Of a DNA stretch of 64,000 nucleotides, positions 47,020 through 55,916 are shown piece after piece. Each line of letters starts with the position of its first letter. Position 1 is the first letter of the stretch. This stretch comes from Pelomonas sp963422775 (GTDB taxonomy: Bacteria > Pseudomonadota > Gammaproteobacteria > Burkholderiales > Burkholderiaceae_C): assembly GCA_963422775.4 (NCBI GenBank), contig CAUJSJ030000019.1, forward strand, positions 1-64,000, read 5' to 3'. Both the position numbers and the translations under genes were made by a program. Under the pieces are notes generated by a model. That model made no database searches and was not told the DNA's origin. It saw nothing but the letters and a program-made list of their open reading frames with translations.

Positions 47020-48372
47020 TCAGTGCCGCGCGGCCAGGCGTTCGATGAGATCGCCGGCGCGCAGCACGCCGCCGCTTTCGCCGGCGCGACCGTGTGCGTC
47101 AACGCCCGCGCAGGCCATCACATGGGCGCTCGACGTCGGCTGCTGGGCCCAGAGCCCGCCCAGCCAGCCGGCCAGCACGTCACCACTGCCGGCCGTAGCC
47201 AGTGCCGGGCCACCGCTGGCGCAGATCGCCGGCCGCTCGGCGGGTGACGCAATGACGCTGCCTGAGCCCTTCAGAATGACGGTGCAGGCGAAGCGCGCCG
47301 CGAGCTCCAGCGCGGCAGACACGCGGTCGGTTTGCAGGCTCGCGACGTCGCGATCAAGCAATCGCGCCGCTTCGAGCGGATGCGGCGTCAGCACCGTGGA
47401 GCCCGCTGGCCGCGCGCGCAGCAGTGCCTGCAAATTCGCGTCCGCGCTGATGGCATTCAGCGCATCTGCGTCGACGACGGCACGCGGCAGTTGCCGCAGC
47501 AACGCGGGCAATCCGATCTCGATGCCAGGGCCCGCGCCGCAGCCGATGACGCCGACCGCATGTGGCAACCCCTCCAACGCACCGCGCATCAATTCTGGCC
47601 GGCCAAGGTCCGCAGGCTCGCCTGCCGGCAGGCCGAGCAGGTCGAGGTAGACGCGCCCGGCACCGCAGGCCAACGCCGCGCGGGCGGCCAGGCGTGCCGC
47701 GCCCTGCATGCCCGGCGCGCCACCGACGACCAGCACCTGGCCATGGCTGCCTTTGTGGCTGGTCTGGCTGCGGGTGAGCGGCGCGGCTGGGCCGAGCAGG
47801 TCGGCGGTCGCCGCCTCGTCCGGCGCGATGCCCAGATCGTCAAACCAGAGTCGCCCGCAGTGCGCGCGCCCTTCACCCGTGAAAAGACCGGGCTTGAGCG
47901 TCAGCAGCGTCAGCGTGTGATCAGCCTGCACGGCGCGATCACCAGCCGGTTGGCCGGTGTCGCTGAGCAGGCCACTGGGCAGGTCGACGGCGAGGATGGC
48001 GGCACCGCAGGCCTGCATCGCCGCCATCGTGGCCAGCATCTCGGTCGACGGGGCACGGTTCAGGCCCAGGCCCAGCAGCGCGTCGATGACCAGGGAGGGG
48101 CGTTCGGGCGTGGCGTGGCTGACATGCACCGGCACGCCATGCCGGGCCAGCAGCCGAGCCGCCACGTGGCCATCGCCGCCGTTGTTGCCGGGGCCGCAGA
48201 CGACCCAGACCGGGCCGTCGCCACGCCGCAGCGCCAGCGCGAGCTTGGCAACAGCCAGGCCGGCCTTCGCCATCAGATCGGGCGAATGGACGAGTGCGCG
48301 CGCCTCGATGCGCCGGCTGGCGGCGACGTCGAACAGCGGCAGCGTGGTGGACGTGGGCAGCAGCGCGTGCAT
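47020..48372 (-). CDS. nnr: Bifunctional NAD(P)H-hydrate epimerase/ADP-dependent dehydratase
   Basis: 450-residue metabolite-repair enzyme that restores hydrated NADH/NADPH. N-terminal YjeF epimerase domain (VWVVCGPGNNGGDGHVAARLL; VIDALLGLGLNR), C-terminal YjeF/NnrD kinase-fold dehydratase (SHKGSHGQVLVVGGAPGMQGAARLAARAAL; TAGSGDVLAGWLGGL with the catalytic GSGD). Start ATG 48372 fits; a longer frame does not resemble the family. Convergent with rnr, stops 8 bp apart. Confidence 0.93.
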   Translation of the reverse strand: MHALLPTSTTLPLFDVAASRRIEARALVHSPDLMAKAGLAVAKLALALRRGDGPVWVVCGPGNNGGDGHVAARLLARHGVPVHVSHATPERPSLVIDALLGLGLNRAPSTEMLATMAAMQACGAAILAVDLPSGLLSDTGQPAGDRAVQADHTLTLLTLKPGLFTGEGRAHCGRLWFDDLGIAPDEAATADLLGPAAPLTRSQTSHKGSHGQVLVVGGAPGMQGAARLAARAALACGAGRVYLDLLGLPAGEPADLGRPELMRGALEGLPHAVGVIGCGAGPGIEIGLPALLRQLPRAVVDADALNAISADANLQALLRARPAGSTVLTPHPLEAARLLDRDVASLQTDRVSAALELAARFACTVILKGSGSVIASPAERPAICASGGPALATAGSGDVLAGWLGGLWAQQPTSSAHVMACAGVDAHGRAGESGGVLRAGDLIERLAARH

Positions 48373-48382
48373 GCCCGCGAGC

Positions 48383-49639
48383 TTAGGCCAGGCGCTGAGC
48401 GCCGAGGGCGCTGACGTCGAGCACAGGCGTCTGGCCGGCAATCTGCTGGGCCAGTAAATGAGCTGCGCCGCAGGCCAGGCCCCAGCCGCTGCCGCCCGGC
48501 GACAGATTGAGCCACACGCCGACGCGGCCGCTGGCACCGATCAGCGGCAGGCCGTCAGCGGCCAGCGCGCGCCGGCCCTGGCCCTGCTGCACCTGGTTGT
48601 GCATGACCGAGCCCGGGAACCAATGCTGCAGGCCGCGGTGCAAGGCCTCGAAGTTGGCAGCGGCCTTGCCGCCGGCGCGGGTCACCGCCAGATCGCCGGT
48701 CACGCGCACGCGCTGGCCTGTGCGGGTGATCGTCAGGTCGAGCGTGGGGTCGATCCACGCCGCCTTGGGGCCGAGATCGGGGTGGGCCTCCAACAGGCGC
48801 AAGGGCGCGGTGACGGAGGCTTCATGCTGGGCGGCCAGCGGCAGTCCGTGGCCTAGCAGTCCAGTGGCGTCCATGCCGTTGCAAAGCACGATGGCGTCGA
48901 AGCGTTCGTCCATGGGGCCGAGGGCCTGGGGCAGGGTGTCACCGGCTTCGCGTTCGGCGCCGTGGACGCGCGTCGGCGCTTCGGGCGGCGGCGTGTGCTC
49001 GTGGCGCAGCGTCAGGCCGGTGCCGTCCGCGGTGACCGCGCGCACCGTCGTGTGAAAACGAAAGCTGGCGCCCAGGCGCTGGGCCTGCAGACGCAGTTGC
49101 TGGGCGAACAGGCGGGCATTGCCGGCGCCGCCGTGCGCGATGGTGAGAGCGCCGGCCAGAGGCGCTTCGGCGTTCAGCCCCGGCTCGCGACGGCGGGCGT
49201 GCTCAACGTCCAGCAGCTCGACCTGCAGGCCCAGGCTCTTCCAGGCTTCCAGCCGCTTCTCGGCCGCGGCAAGCCGGCGCGCGTCGGTCAAGGCCACGAG
49301 CAGACCGTGGGTCGCTTCGTCGTCAAGGCCCAGGCTGTGGCGGAGCTCGGCCGTGCGGGCCAGGCCCAGCTGGCTCAATGCCGCCAATGCCGAGGCCGCA
49401 TCGCCACCGCGGCGACCGGCGCGCCAGCGGCGCCAGCGCCAGCTCAGCGGCGCCGGCGTGGCCGCGTCGGCCAGTTGGGGCAGGAAGGGTGAGAGCAGGG
49501 CGCTGCCGGCGAAGCTGGCCTGCTCGGCGACGCTGCCGCCTCGTTCGAAGACCTGGACCTGAAGCCCCAAGGCGGCCAGTTCGTAGGCTGTCGTCACGCC
49601 AGCCAAGCCCGCGCCGACCACCGCGACGCGGCGGCTCAA
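48383..49639 (-). CDS. DadA/DAO-type FAD-dependent oxidoreductase, start disrupted or leader-coupled
   Basis: 418 residues from TTG 49639. FAD dinucleotide fold VAVVGAGLAGVTTAYELAALG at the N-terminus and FAD-contact segment SFAGSALLSPFL; C-terminal LPLIGASGRVGVWLNLSPGGSGWGLACG, typical of D-amino-acid/glycine oxidase-like proteins. Substrate unknown. An ATG at 49713 opens MPLTRRQRLAAAASLPAWAS, a TAT-like leader, in another frame that stops at TGA overlapping this TTG. Either one base is missing near 49650 or a 25-codon leader peptide is coupled to the TTG start. Adjacent to nnr. Confidence 0.82.
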   Translation of the reverse strand: MSRRVAVVGAGLAGVTTAYELAALGLQVQVFERGGSVAEQASFAGSALLSPFLPQLADAATPAPLSWRWRRWRAGRRGGDAASALAALSQLGLARTAELRHSLGLDDEATHGLLVALTDARRLAAAEKRLEAWKSLGLQVELLDVEHARRREPGLNAEAPLAGALTIAHGGAGNARLFAQQLRLQAQRLGASFRFHTTVRAVTADGTGLTLRHEHTPPPEAPTRVHGAEREAGDTLPQALGPMDERFDAIVLCNGMDATGLLGHGLPLAAQHEASVTAPLRLLEAHPDLGPKAAWIDPTLDLTITRTGQRVRVTGDLAVTRAGGKAAANFEALHRGLQHWFPGSVMHNQVQQGQGRRALAADGLPLIGASGRVGVWLNLSPGGSGWGLACGAAHLLAQQIAGQTPVLDVSALGAQRLA

Positions 49640-49949
49640 GCGCGCACCCGGGAGGAGGCCCAGGCGGGCAGGCTGGCAGCCGCTGCGAGGCGCTGTCGGC
49701 GGGTAAGAGGCATGGGTTGTGTATACTCTGCGGGTTTTGCCGGGGGTGGCGGCGCATTTCAGCGTTGCCGGGCCTTCGGGAAAACAGTTGTGAGGGTGTC
49801 GCGGCTGAGCTGTTCGGCCGCCACTGTCGCAACAAATCGCAAACCGGCCACGCAAAGGTGTTGTGGTTTGCGGCTCAGGAAACGGACGTTTCCAGATGCT
49901 GCAACGCAATTCGGGCCGGATTTTAGACACAACCTTCGGAGTAAGACCC
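49640..49949 (+). promoter_or_regulatory. rpsB leader and upstream region with hairpins
   Basis: 310 bp before rpsB. Candidate -10 TATACT at 49722-49727, no clear -35. The leader holds an 8-bp stem CGCAAACC/GGTTTGCG (49838-49845 with 49865-49872) and a 6-bp stem GGAAAC-ggac-GTTTCC (49878-49893). In E. coli, S2 represses rpsB-tsf through its leader; this structured leader could serve the same role. That is inference from position. Confidence 0.45.
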
Positions 49950-50696
49950 ATGTCTGTCACGATGCGCGAGATGCTGGAAGCCGGCGTCCATTTCGGCCAC
50001 CAAACCCGCTTCTGGAATCCCAAGATGGCACCGTATATCTACGGCCATCGCAACAAGATCCACATCATCAACCTCGAGAAGACGCTGCCCGCGTTCAACG
50101 ATGCGATGAAGTTCGTTCGCTCGCTGGCTGCCAAGCGCGGCACGATCCTGATGGTCGGCACGAAGCGCCAGGCCCGTGAAGTCGTCGCCCTGGAAGCCCA
50201 GCGCGCCGGCATGCCCTACGTCGACTCGCGTTGGCTGGGCGGCATGATGACCAACTTCAAGACGGTCAAGACCTCCCTCAAGAACCTGAAGGACATGCAG
50301 GCCCAGATCGACGCCGGCACCCAGCCCGCGATCAAGAAGGAAGCGCTGATGTTCCAGCGCGATATCGCCAAGCTCGAAAAGAACATCGGCGGCATCCAGG
50401 ACATGACCGCGCTGCCCGATGCCATCTTCGTCATCGACGTCGGCTATCACAAGATCGCCGTTGCCGAAGCCAAGAAGCTGGGCATCCCGGTCATCGGCGT
50501 GGTTGACACCAACCACTCGCCCGTCGGCATCGACTACGTGATTCCCGGCAACGACGACTCGGCCAAGGCCGTGGCCCTGTACGCCCGCGCTGTCGCTGAT
50601 GCCGTGCTGGAAGGCCGTGCCAACGCCACGAACGAAGTGCTGGCTGCGGTTGCTCCCGCCGGGGACGAGTTCGTCGAGGTTTCCGAAGAGGCCTAA
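49950..50696 (+). CDS. rpsB: 30S ribosomal protein S2
   Basis: 248 residues, full length. Starts MSVTMREMLEAGVHFGHQTRFWNPKM; contains VDSRWLGGMMTNFKTVK and VIGVVDTNHSPVGIDYVIPGNDD, S2 signatures. GGAG 8 nt upstream of ATG 49950. Begins the rpsB-tsf-pyrH-frr cluster. Confidence 0.99.
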   Translation: MSVTMREMLEAGVHFGHQTRFWNPKMAPYIYGHRNKIHIINLEKTLPAFNDAMKFVRSLAAKRGTILMVGTKRQAREVVALEAQRAGMPYVDSRWLGGMMTNFKTVKTSLKNLKDMQAQIDAGTQPAIKKEALMFQRDIAKLEKNIGGIQDMTALPDAIFVIDVGYHKIAVAEAKKLGIPVIGVVDTNHSPVGIDYVIPGNDDSAKAVALYARAVADAVLEGRANATNEVLAAVAPAGDEFVEVSEEA

Positions 50697-50717
50697 AGCC
50701 TTTCGACCCCGCATCTG

Positions 50718-50740
50718 AAAGGGGCCGTGAGGCCCCTTTT
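50718..50740 (+). terminator. rpsB-tsf intergenic terminator/attenuator
   Basis: AAAGGGGCC, loop GTGA, GGCCCCTTTT. A 9-bp stem with a T-run in the 69-bp gap; likely partial terminator that reduces tsf relative to rpsB. Confidence 0.8.
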
Positions 50741-50765
50741 GCCAACCGAAATCTGGAGAAGAGAA

Positions 50766-51659
50766 ATGGCTGCTATCACCGCAAGCATGGTGGGCGAACT
50801 GCGTGCCCGCACCGACGCCCCGATGATGGAGTGCAAGAAGGCGCTGACCGAAGCCGAGGGCGATCTGGCCCGGGCTGAAGAGATCCTGCGCGTCAAGCTG
50901 GGCAACAAGGCCGGCAAGGCCGCGTCGCGCATCACCGCCGAAGGCATCGTCGCCTCGGCTGTGGTCGGCGGCAACGGCGCGCTGATCGAAGTGAACTGCG
51001 AGACGGACTTCGTCTCGAAGAACGACGCCTTCCTGGCCTTCGTGAACGCGCTGGCTGGCCTGGTGGCCGAGCAGAACCCGGCCGATGTGGCTGCCCTGTC
51101 GGCACTGCCGCTGTCGCAAGAAGGCTTCGGCCCGACCGTGGAAGACGTGCGCAAGGGCCTGATCGGCAAGATCGGCGAGAACATGTCGATCCGCCGCTTC
51201 CAGCGCTACGCTGGCAGCAAGCTGGCGTCCTACCTGCACGGCACCCGCATCGGCGTGATGGTCGAGTTCGAGGGTGACGACGTCGCCGCCAAGGACGTCG
51301 CCATGCATGTCGCCGCGATGAAGCCGGCCGCGCTGTCCAGCGCCGAGGTCTCGGCCGATCTGGTCGAAAAGGAGCGTCGCATCGCCACCGAGAAGGCGGC
51401 CGAATCCGGCAAGCCGGCCGACATCGTCGCCAAGATGGTCGAGGGCTCGGTGCAGAAGTTCCTGAAGGAAGTCAGCCTGCTGGACCAAGTCTTCGTGAAG
51501 GCTGCCGACGGCAAGCAGACCGTGGCGGCCTACCTGAAGTCGGCCAACACCACGGTCAAGGGCTTCACGCTCTACGTCGTCGGCGAAGGCATCGAGAAGA
51601 AGGTCGATGACTTCGCGGCCGAGGTGGCTGCCCAGGTGGCGGCTGCAAAGGGTCAGTAA
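50766..51659 (+). CDS. tsf: Translation elongation factor Ts
   Basis: 297-residue guanine-nucleotide exchange factor for EF-Tu. N-terminal UBA-like domain MAAITASMVGELRARTDAPMMECKKAL and core TDFVSKNDAF near 81-90; CETDFVSKN is the EF-Tu-contacting signature. ATG 50766 is preceded by GGAGAAG. Follows rpsB across an attenuator. Confidence 0.98.
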   Translation: MAAITASMVGELRARTDAPMMECKKALTEAEGDLARAEEILRVKLGNKAGKAASRITAEGIVASAVVGGNGALIEVNCETDFVSKNDAFLAFVNALAGLVAEQNPADVAALSALPLSQEGFGPTVEDVRKGLIGKIGENMSIRRFQRYAGSKLASYLHGTRIGVMVEFEGDDVAAKDVAMHVAAMKPAALSSAEVSADLVEKERRIATEKAAESGKPADIVAKMVEGSVQKFLKEVSLLDQVFVKAADGKQTVAAYLKSANTTVKGFTLYVVGEGIEKKVDDFAAEVAAQVAAAKGQ

Positions 51660-51675
51660 AGACTCTTGCTAAATG

Positions 51676-51700
51676 AAAGGGCGCCAAGTTGGCGCCCTTT
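51676..51700 (+). terminator. tsf-pyrH intergenic terminator/attenuator
   Basis: AAAGGGCGCC, loop AAGTT, GGCGCCCTTT. A perfect 10-bp stem ending in TTT, 16 bp after the tsf stop. The T-run is short, so termination is likely partial. Confidence 0.75.
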
Positions 51701-51742
51701 AAACTTGCGGCCCACCATAGGCCCCCACATTCTGAGGACACC

Positions 51743-52453
51743 ATGCCCGCGTACAAGCGCATTCTGCTCAAACTCTCCGGCGAAGCCCTGATGGGTGACG
51801 ACGCCTACGGCATCAACCGCGCGACCATCGTTCGCATGGTGCAGGAGATCCGCGAGGTCACACAGATGGGCATCGAGGTCGCCGTTGTCATCGGCGGCGG
51901 CAACATCTTCCGCGGCGTGGCTGGCGGCTCGGTCGGCATGGACCGCGCGACCGCCGACTACATGGGCATGCTGGCCACGGTCATGAACTCGCTGGCCCTG
52001 GCCGACACGATGCGCCAGGAAGGCATGACCGCGCGCGTGATGTCCGCCATCGCCATCGAGCAGGTCGTCGAGCCTTACGTGCGCCCCAAGGCGCTGCAGT
52101 ACCTCGAAGAGGGCAAGATCGTTGTCTTCGCCGCCGGTACCGGCAATCCCTTCTTCACGACCGATACGGCGGCTGCGCTGCGCGGTGCCGAGATCGGCGC
52201 CGAGATCGTGCTGAAGGCCACCAAGGTCGACGGCGTCTACACCGCCGACCCGAAGAAGGACCCGACGGCCACCCGCTATTCGCGCATCACGTTCGACGAG
52301 GCCATCAGCCGCAATCTGCAGGTGATGGACGGCGCCGCCTTCGCGCTGTGCCGCGACCAGAAGCTGCCGATCAAGGTCTTCAGCATCTTCAAGACCGGCG
52401 CTTTGAAGCGCGTCGTGCAAGGTGAGGACGAAGGCACGTTGGTCCACGTCTAA
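51743..52453 (+). CDS. pyrH: Uridylate kinase
   Basis: 236-residue UMP kinase of the amino-acid-kinase fold. KRILLKLSGEALMGDD at the start, AVVIGGGNIFRG, and TDTAAALRGAEI. Feeds UTP/CTP synthesis. Located between tsf and frr. Confidence 0.98.
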   Translation: MPAYKRILLKLSGEALMGDDAYGINRATIVRMVQEIREVTQMGIEVAVVIGGGNIFRGVAGGSVGMDRATADYMGMLATVMNSLALADTMRQEGMTARVMSAIAIEQVVEPYVRPKALQYLEEGKIVVFAAGTGNPFFTTDTAAALRGAEIGAEIVLKATKVDGVYTADPKKDPTATRYSRITFDEAISRNLQVMDGAAFALCRDQKLPIKVFSIFKTGALKRVVQGEDEGTLVHV

Positions 52454-52528
52454 GACTTAGTCAGTTGGGGGCAGCGCTACTCACTGCCCGCTCGGGCGGT
52501 CTGTCCCGCAAATTCATAGGTATCGATC

Positions 52529-53089
52529 ATGAGCATTGCTGATATCAAGAAGAACGCCGAAGCCAAGATGGCCAAGTCGGTGGAAGCCCTGAAGAACGAC
52601 CTGCACAAGATCCGCACCGGCCGTGCCCACCCGGGCCTCCTCGACCAGGTCAGCGTCGACTACTACGGCTCGCTGGTGCCGATCTCGCAAGTGGCCAACG
52701 TGACGCTGCTCGATGCCCGCACCATTTCCGTCCAGCCCTGGGAAAAGGGCATGGGTGCCAAGATCGAGAAGGCCATCCGCGAGAGCGACCTCGGCCTGAA
52801 CCCGTCGTCGCAGGGCGACCTGATCCGCGTGCCGATGCCGCCGCTGACCGAAGAACGCCGTCGCGACCTGACCAAGGTCGTGCGCAACGCGGGCGAGGAC
52901 GCCAAGATCGCCGTGCGCAACCTGCGCCGCGATGCCAACGAGCATGCCAAGAAGCTGCTCAAGGACAAGGAAATCGGCGAGGACGACGAGCGCCGCAGCC
53001 TTGACGAAGTGCAAAAGCTCACCGACCGGGTGATCTCGGAGATCGACAAGTTGATCTCGGGCAAGGAAGCCGAGATCCTGGCGGTTTGA
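52529..53089 (+). CDS. frr: Ribosome recycling factor
   Basis: 186-residue tRNA-mimic that splits post-termination ribosomes with EF-G. Two-domain pattern: KMAKSVEALKNDLHKIRTGRAHPGLLD, then KVVRNAGEDAKIAVRNLRRDANE. Separated from pyrH by 75 bp. Its TGA overlaps a possible TTG of uppS. Confidence 0.98.
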   Translation: MSIADIKKNAEAKMAKSVEALKNDLHKIRTGRAHPGLLDQVSVDYYGSLVPISQVANVTLLDARTISVQPWEKGMGAKIEKAIRESDLGLNPSSQGDLIRVPMPPLTEERRRDLTKVVRNAGEDAKIAVRNLRRDANEHAKKLLKDKEIGEDDERRSLDEVQKLTDRVISEIDKLISGKEAEILAV

Positions 53090-53100
53090 GCGCCGTCCTC

Positions 53101-53823
53101 ATGGCGCAAGACCGCCCCGCGCCGCCACGCCATGTCGCCATCGTCATGGATGGCAATGGCCGCTGGGCCAAGAAGCGCTTCCTGCCGCGCTTCTTCGGCC
53201 ACAAGGCGGGCGTGGACAGCCTCGTCAAGATCGTCCAGGCCTGCATTGATCGCGGCATCGAGCACGTCACTGTGTTCGCCTTCTCCAGCGAGAACTGGAA
53301 GCGGCCGAGCGACGAGGTCTCCGGCCTGATGGGCCTGGTGCTCGCTGCCGTGAGCCGCTACCTCGCCAAGATGGGCGCGATGGGTGTGCGCATCCGCATC
53401 GTCGGCGACCGCGACACGGTGTCCGACAAGCTGCGCAATGCCTGGAACGAGGCCGAGACCAGCACGGCGCACAACACCAGGCTGACGCTGAACGTCGCCT
53501 TCAATTACGGTGGCCGCTGGGACATCGTGCAAGCCTGCAAGGCCGCGATCGCAGCGGGCGTGAAGCCCGACGAACTGACCGAAGCCAGGTTGTCGGAGTT
53601 CATGGCGATGAGCTATGCGCCCGACCCCGACCTCTTCATCCGCACCGGCGGCGAGGTGCGCATCAGCAACTTCCTGCTCTGGCAGGCGGCGTATACCGAA
53701 TTCGTGTTCTCGGACTGCCTCTGGCCCGAGTTCGGCGAGCGTGAACTGGATGCGGCCATCGCCGCCTTTCACGAGCGTGACCGTCGCTTCGGCGGCGTCA
53801 AAGAGGCGCCCGCCGCAGCCTGA
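53101..53823 (+). CDS. uppS: Undecaprenyl diphosphate synthase
   Basis: 240-residue cis-prenyltransferase making the C55 carrier lipid for wall and LPS. HVAIVMDGNGRWAKKR (catalytic Asp in MDGNGRW), FSSENWKRP, and DLFIRTGGEVRISNFLLWQ. ATG 53101 is 11 bp after frr; a TTG at 53086 overlapping the frr stop is also possible. Followed by a REP-like element and cdsA. Confidence 0.97.
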   Translation: MAQDRPAPPRHVAIVMDGNGRWAKKRFLPRFFGHKAGVDSLVKIVQACIDRGIEHVTVFAFSSENWKRPSDEVSGLMGLVLAAVSRYLAKMGAMGVRIRIVGDRDTVSDKLRNAWNEAETSTAHNTRLTLNVAFNYGGRWDIVQACKAAIAAGVKPDELTEARLSEFMAMSYAPDPDLFIRTGGEVRISNFLLWQAAYTEFVFSDCLWPEFGERELDAAIAAFHERDRRFGGVKEAPAAA

Positions 53824-53835
53824 GAAAAAATGATG

Positions 53836-53910
53836 CCCCCACGCTCGCTCCGCTCACTGCCCCCCGAGGGGGCGCGTCAGCGCCTTCGGGCGGCCGTGCG
53901 GCACTGACAC
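53836..53910. repeat. GC-rich REP-like element between uppS and cdsA
   Basis: Runs CCCCCACGCTCGCTCCGCTC..., stem GCCCCC/GGGGGC (53859-53873), then GCGCCTTCGGGCGGCC. Elements of this type are very frequent between Burkholderiales genes. It shares the CCCCC/GGGGGCGC stem and the GCGCCTTCGG block with 61682-61724. Confidence 0.65.
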
Positions 53911-53911
53911 C

Positions 53912-54748
53912 ATGCTGAAGACCCGCGTCATCACCGCCCTCGTGCTGCTGGCCATCCTGCTGCCGGTGCTCTTCCAGGCCTCGCCCTGGCCCTTCGCCTG
54001 GGTCACCGTTGTCATGATGGGTGCGGCCGGCTGGGAATGGGCGCGGCTCAATGGCCTGCCCGGTACCGGTGCGATCGCTGCTGGCGTCGCTCTCGCGCTG
54101 GCCTGCGTCTGGACGCTGCTGATCGGCGGCCTGAACGCACCGCCGGCCTGGGTCTGGTCCCTGGCCAGCCTGGTCTGGGTGCTGGGCGGCGCCTTCGCCT
54201 TGCGCGCGGGCCCCGGCGGCTGGCCGCGCATCGCGCGCGGCGCGCGGCTGGCCCTGGGCGGCGTGCTGCTCTGGGGTGCCTGGCTGGCCATCGTGCAGGC
54301 CAAGGTGCATGGCATCAACTTCATCCTGTCGGTCTTCTGCCTCGTCTGGATGGCCGACATTGCGGCCTATTTCTGCGGGCGGGCCTTCGGCAAGAGGAAG
54401 CTCGCACCGGCCATCAGTCCCGGCAAGAGCTGGGAAGGCGTCTGGGGTGGCATGGTGGGCGTCATCCTGCTCGGCTTCATCTGGGTCCATGTCATCGACG
54501 TGAAGGTCGCCGTCGACTCGCCCAGCCTCTACACGCTGCTGGTGCAACGCCATGGTTGGGTGTCGCTGCTGGCCCTGGTCTTCCTCGGTGCGATGAGCGT
54601 CGTCGGCGACCTGTTCGAATCCCTCGTCAAGCGCGCCGTCGGTGCCAAGGACAGCAGCGGCTTGCTGCCTGGCCATGGCGGCGTGCTGGACCGCATCGAC
54701 GCGCTGCTGCCGGTCTTCCCATTGGCACTCGCGCTGATCAGCCTCTGA
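53912..54748 (+). CDS. cdsA: Phosphatidate cytidylyltransferase
   Basis: 278-residue multi-pass membrane enzyme making CDP-diacylglycerol for phospholipids. C-terminal signature ESLVKRAVGAKDSSGLLPGHGGVLDRID. About seven hydrophobic segments. Downstream of the REP-like element; dxr begins 1 bp after its stop. Confidence 0.96.
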   Translation: MLKTRVITALVLLAILLPVLFQASPWPFAWVTVVMMGAAGWEWARLNGLPGTGAIAAGVALALACVWTLLIGGLNAPPAWVWSLASLVWVLGGAFALRAGPGGWPRIARGARLALGGVLLWGAWLAIVQAKVHGINFILSVFCLVWMADIAAYFCGRAFGKRKLAPAISPGKSWEGVWGGMVGVILLGFIWVHVIDVKVAVDSPSLYTLLVQRHGWVSLLALVFLGAMSVVGDLFESLVKRAVGAKDSSGLLPGHGGVLDRIDALLPVFPLALALISL

Positions 54749-54749
54749 T

Positions 54750-55916
54750 ATGACCCGCCAACGCGTCTGCGTCCTCGGCTCGACCGGCTCCATCGGGGTC
54801 AACACGCTGGACGTCATCGCCCGCCACCCCGATCGCTACGAGGTCGTCGCTCTCAGTGCGATGAGTCGCGTGGATGAACTGCTCGCGCAGTGCCTGACCT
54901 GGAAGCCGCGCTTGGCTGTCATCCCCGGGCGCGAGGCCGCCGCCCGACTGCGTGCGCTGCTGCGCGAGGCCGGCAGCACGACCGAGGTACTGGATGGCGC
55001 CCAGGCCCTGGCCGACATCGCCGCCCACCCGGACATCGACACCGTCATGGCCGCCATCGTCGGCGCCGCCGGCCTGGCTCCGGCAATAGCCGCGGCGCGT
55101 GCCGGCAAGCGCCTGCTGCTGGCCAACAAGGAGGCCATCGTCGTCGGTGGTGCCCTGTTCATGCAGGCGGTGGCGCAGGGCGGCGCCACGCTGCTGCCCA
55201 TCGACAGCGAGCACTCGGCCATCTTCCAATGCCTGCCCGAGGACCGCGCTGCTTGGGCCGAGCGCATCGACCACATCGTGCTGACGGCCTCCGGAGGCCC
55301 CTTCCGCAGCCGCGACCCGGCCACGCTGGCCGATGTGACGCCCGACCAGGCCTGCGCCCACCCGAACTGGGTCATGGGCCGCAAGATCTCGGTCGACTCG
55401 GCGACGATGATGAACAAGGCGCTGGAGGTCATCGAGGCGCGCTGGCTGTTCAATCTCACGCCCGATCAGATCAAGGTGGTGATCCACCCGCAGAGCATCA
55501 TCCATTCGATGGTGGTCTGCCGCGACCAGTCCGTGCTGGCCCAACTGGGCACGCCCGACATGCGCGTGCCCATCGCCTACGGCTTGTCCTTTCCTGAACG
55601 CATCACGTCGGGCGCCAGCCGCCTTGACCTGCTGACGACGCCCAGCCTGACGTTCGAGGAAGCCGACGCCGTGCGCTTCCCCGGCCTGCACCTGTCCTGG
55701 CAGGCGCTGCGTGCGCCGGAGGGCAGCACGACGGTGCTGAACGCCGCCAATGAAGTGGCGGTCGACGCCTTCCTGAATGGCCGCCTGCGCTTCGACCGCA
55801 TCCACGCCATCAACTCGCAATGCCTGGCGGACGTGCAGCCCGGCGACTGCGGCAGCATCGAGGCGCTGCTGGAACTCGATGCTCGCACCCGCGAGCACGC
55901 AGGGCAGCTGGTATGA
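54750..55916 (+). CDS. dxr: 1-deoxy-D-xylulose 5-phosphate reductoisomerase
   Basis: 388-residue NADPH-dependent enzyme committing flux to the MEP isoprenoid pathway. N-terminal CVLGSTGSIGVNTLDVI nucleotide-binding loop; LLLANKEAIV; SEHSAIFQCLP; NWVMGRKISVDSATMMNK metal/substrate site. With uppS and ispG, the window has three isoprenoid enzymes. Stop overlaps rseP by ATGA. Confidence 0.98.
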   Translation: MTRQRVCVLGSTGSIGVNTLDVIARHPDRYEVVALSAMSRVDELLAQCLTWKPRLAVIPGREAAARLRALLREAGSTTEVLDGAQALADIAAHPDIDTVMAAIVGAAGLAPAIAAARAGKRLLLANKEAIVVGGALFMQAVAQGGATLLPIDSEHSAIFQCLPEDRAAWAERIDHIVLTASGGPFRSRDPATLADVTPDQACAHPNWVMGRKISVDSATMMNKALEVIEARWLFNLTPDQIKVVIHPQSIIHSMVVCRDQSVLAQLGTPDMRVPIAYGLSFPERITSGASRLDLLTTPSLTFEEADAVRFPGLHLSWQALRAPEGSTTVLNAANEVAVDAFLNGRLRFDRIHAINSQCLADVQPGDCGSIEALLELDARTREHAGQLV

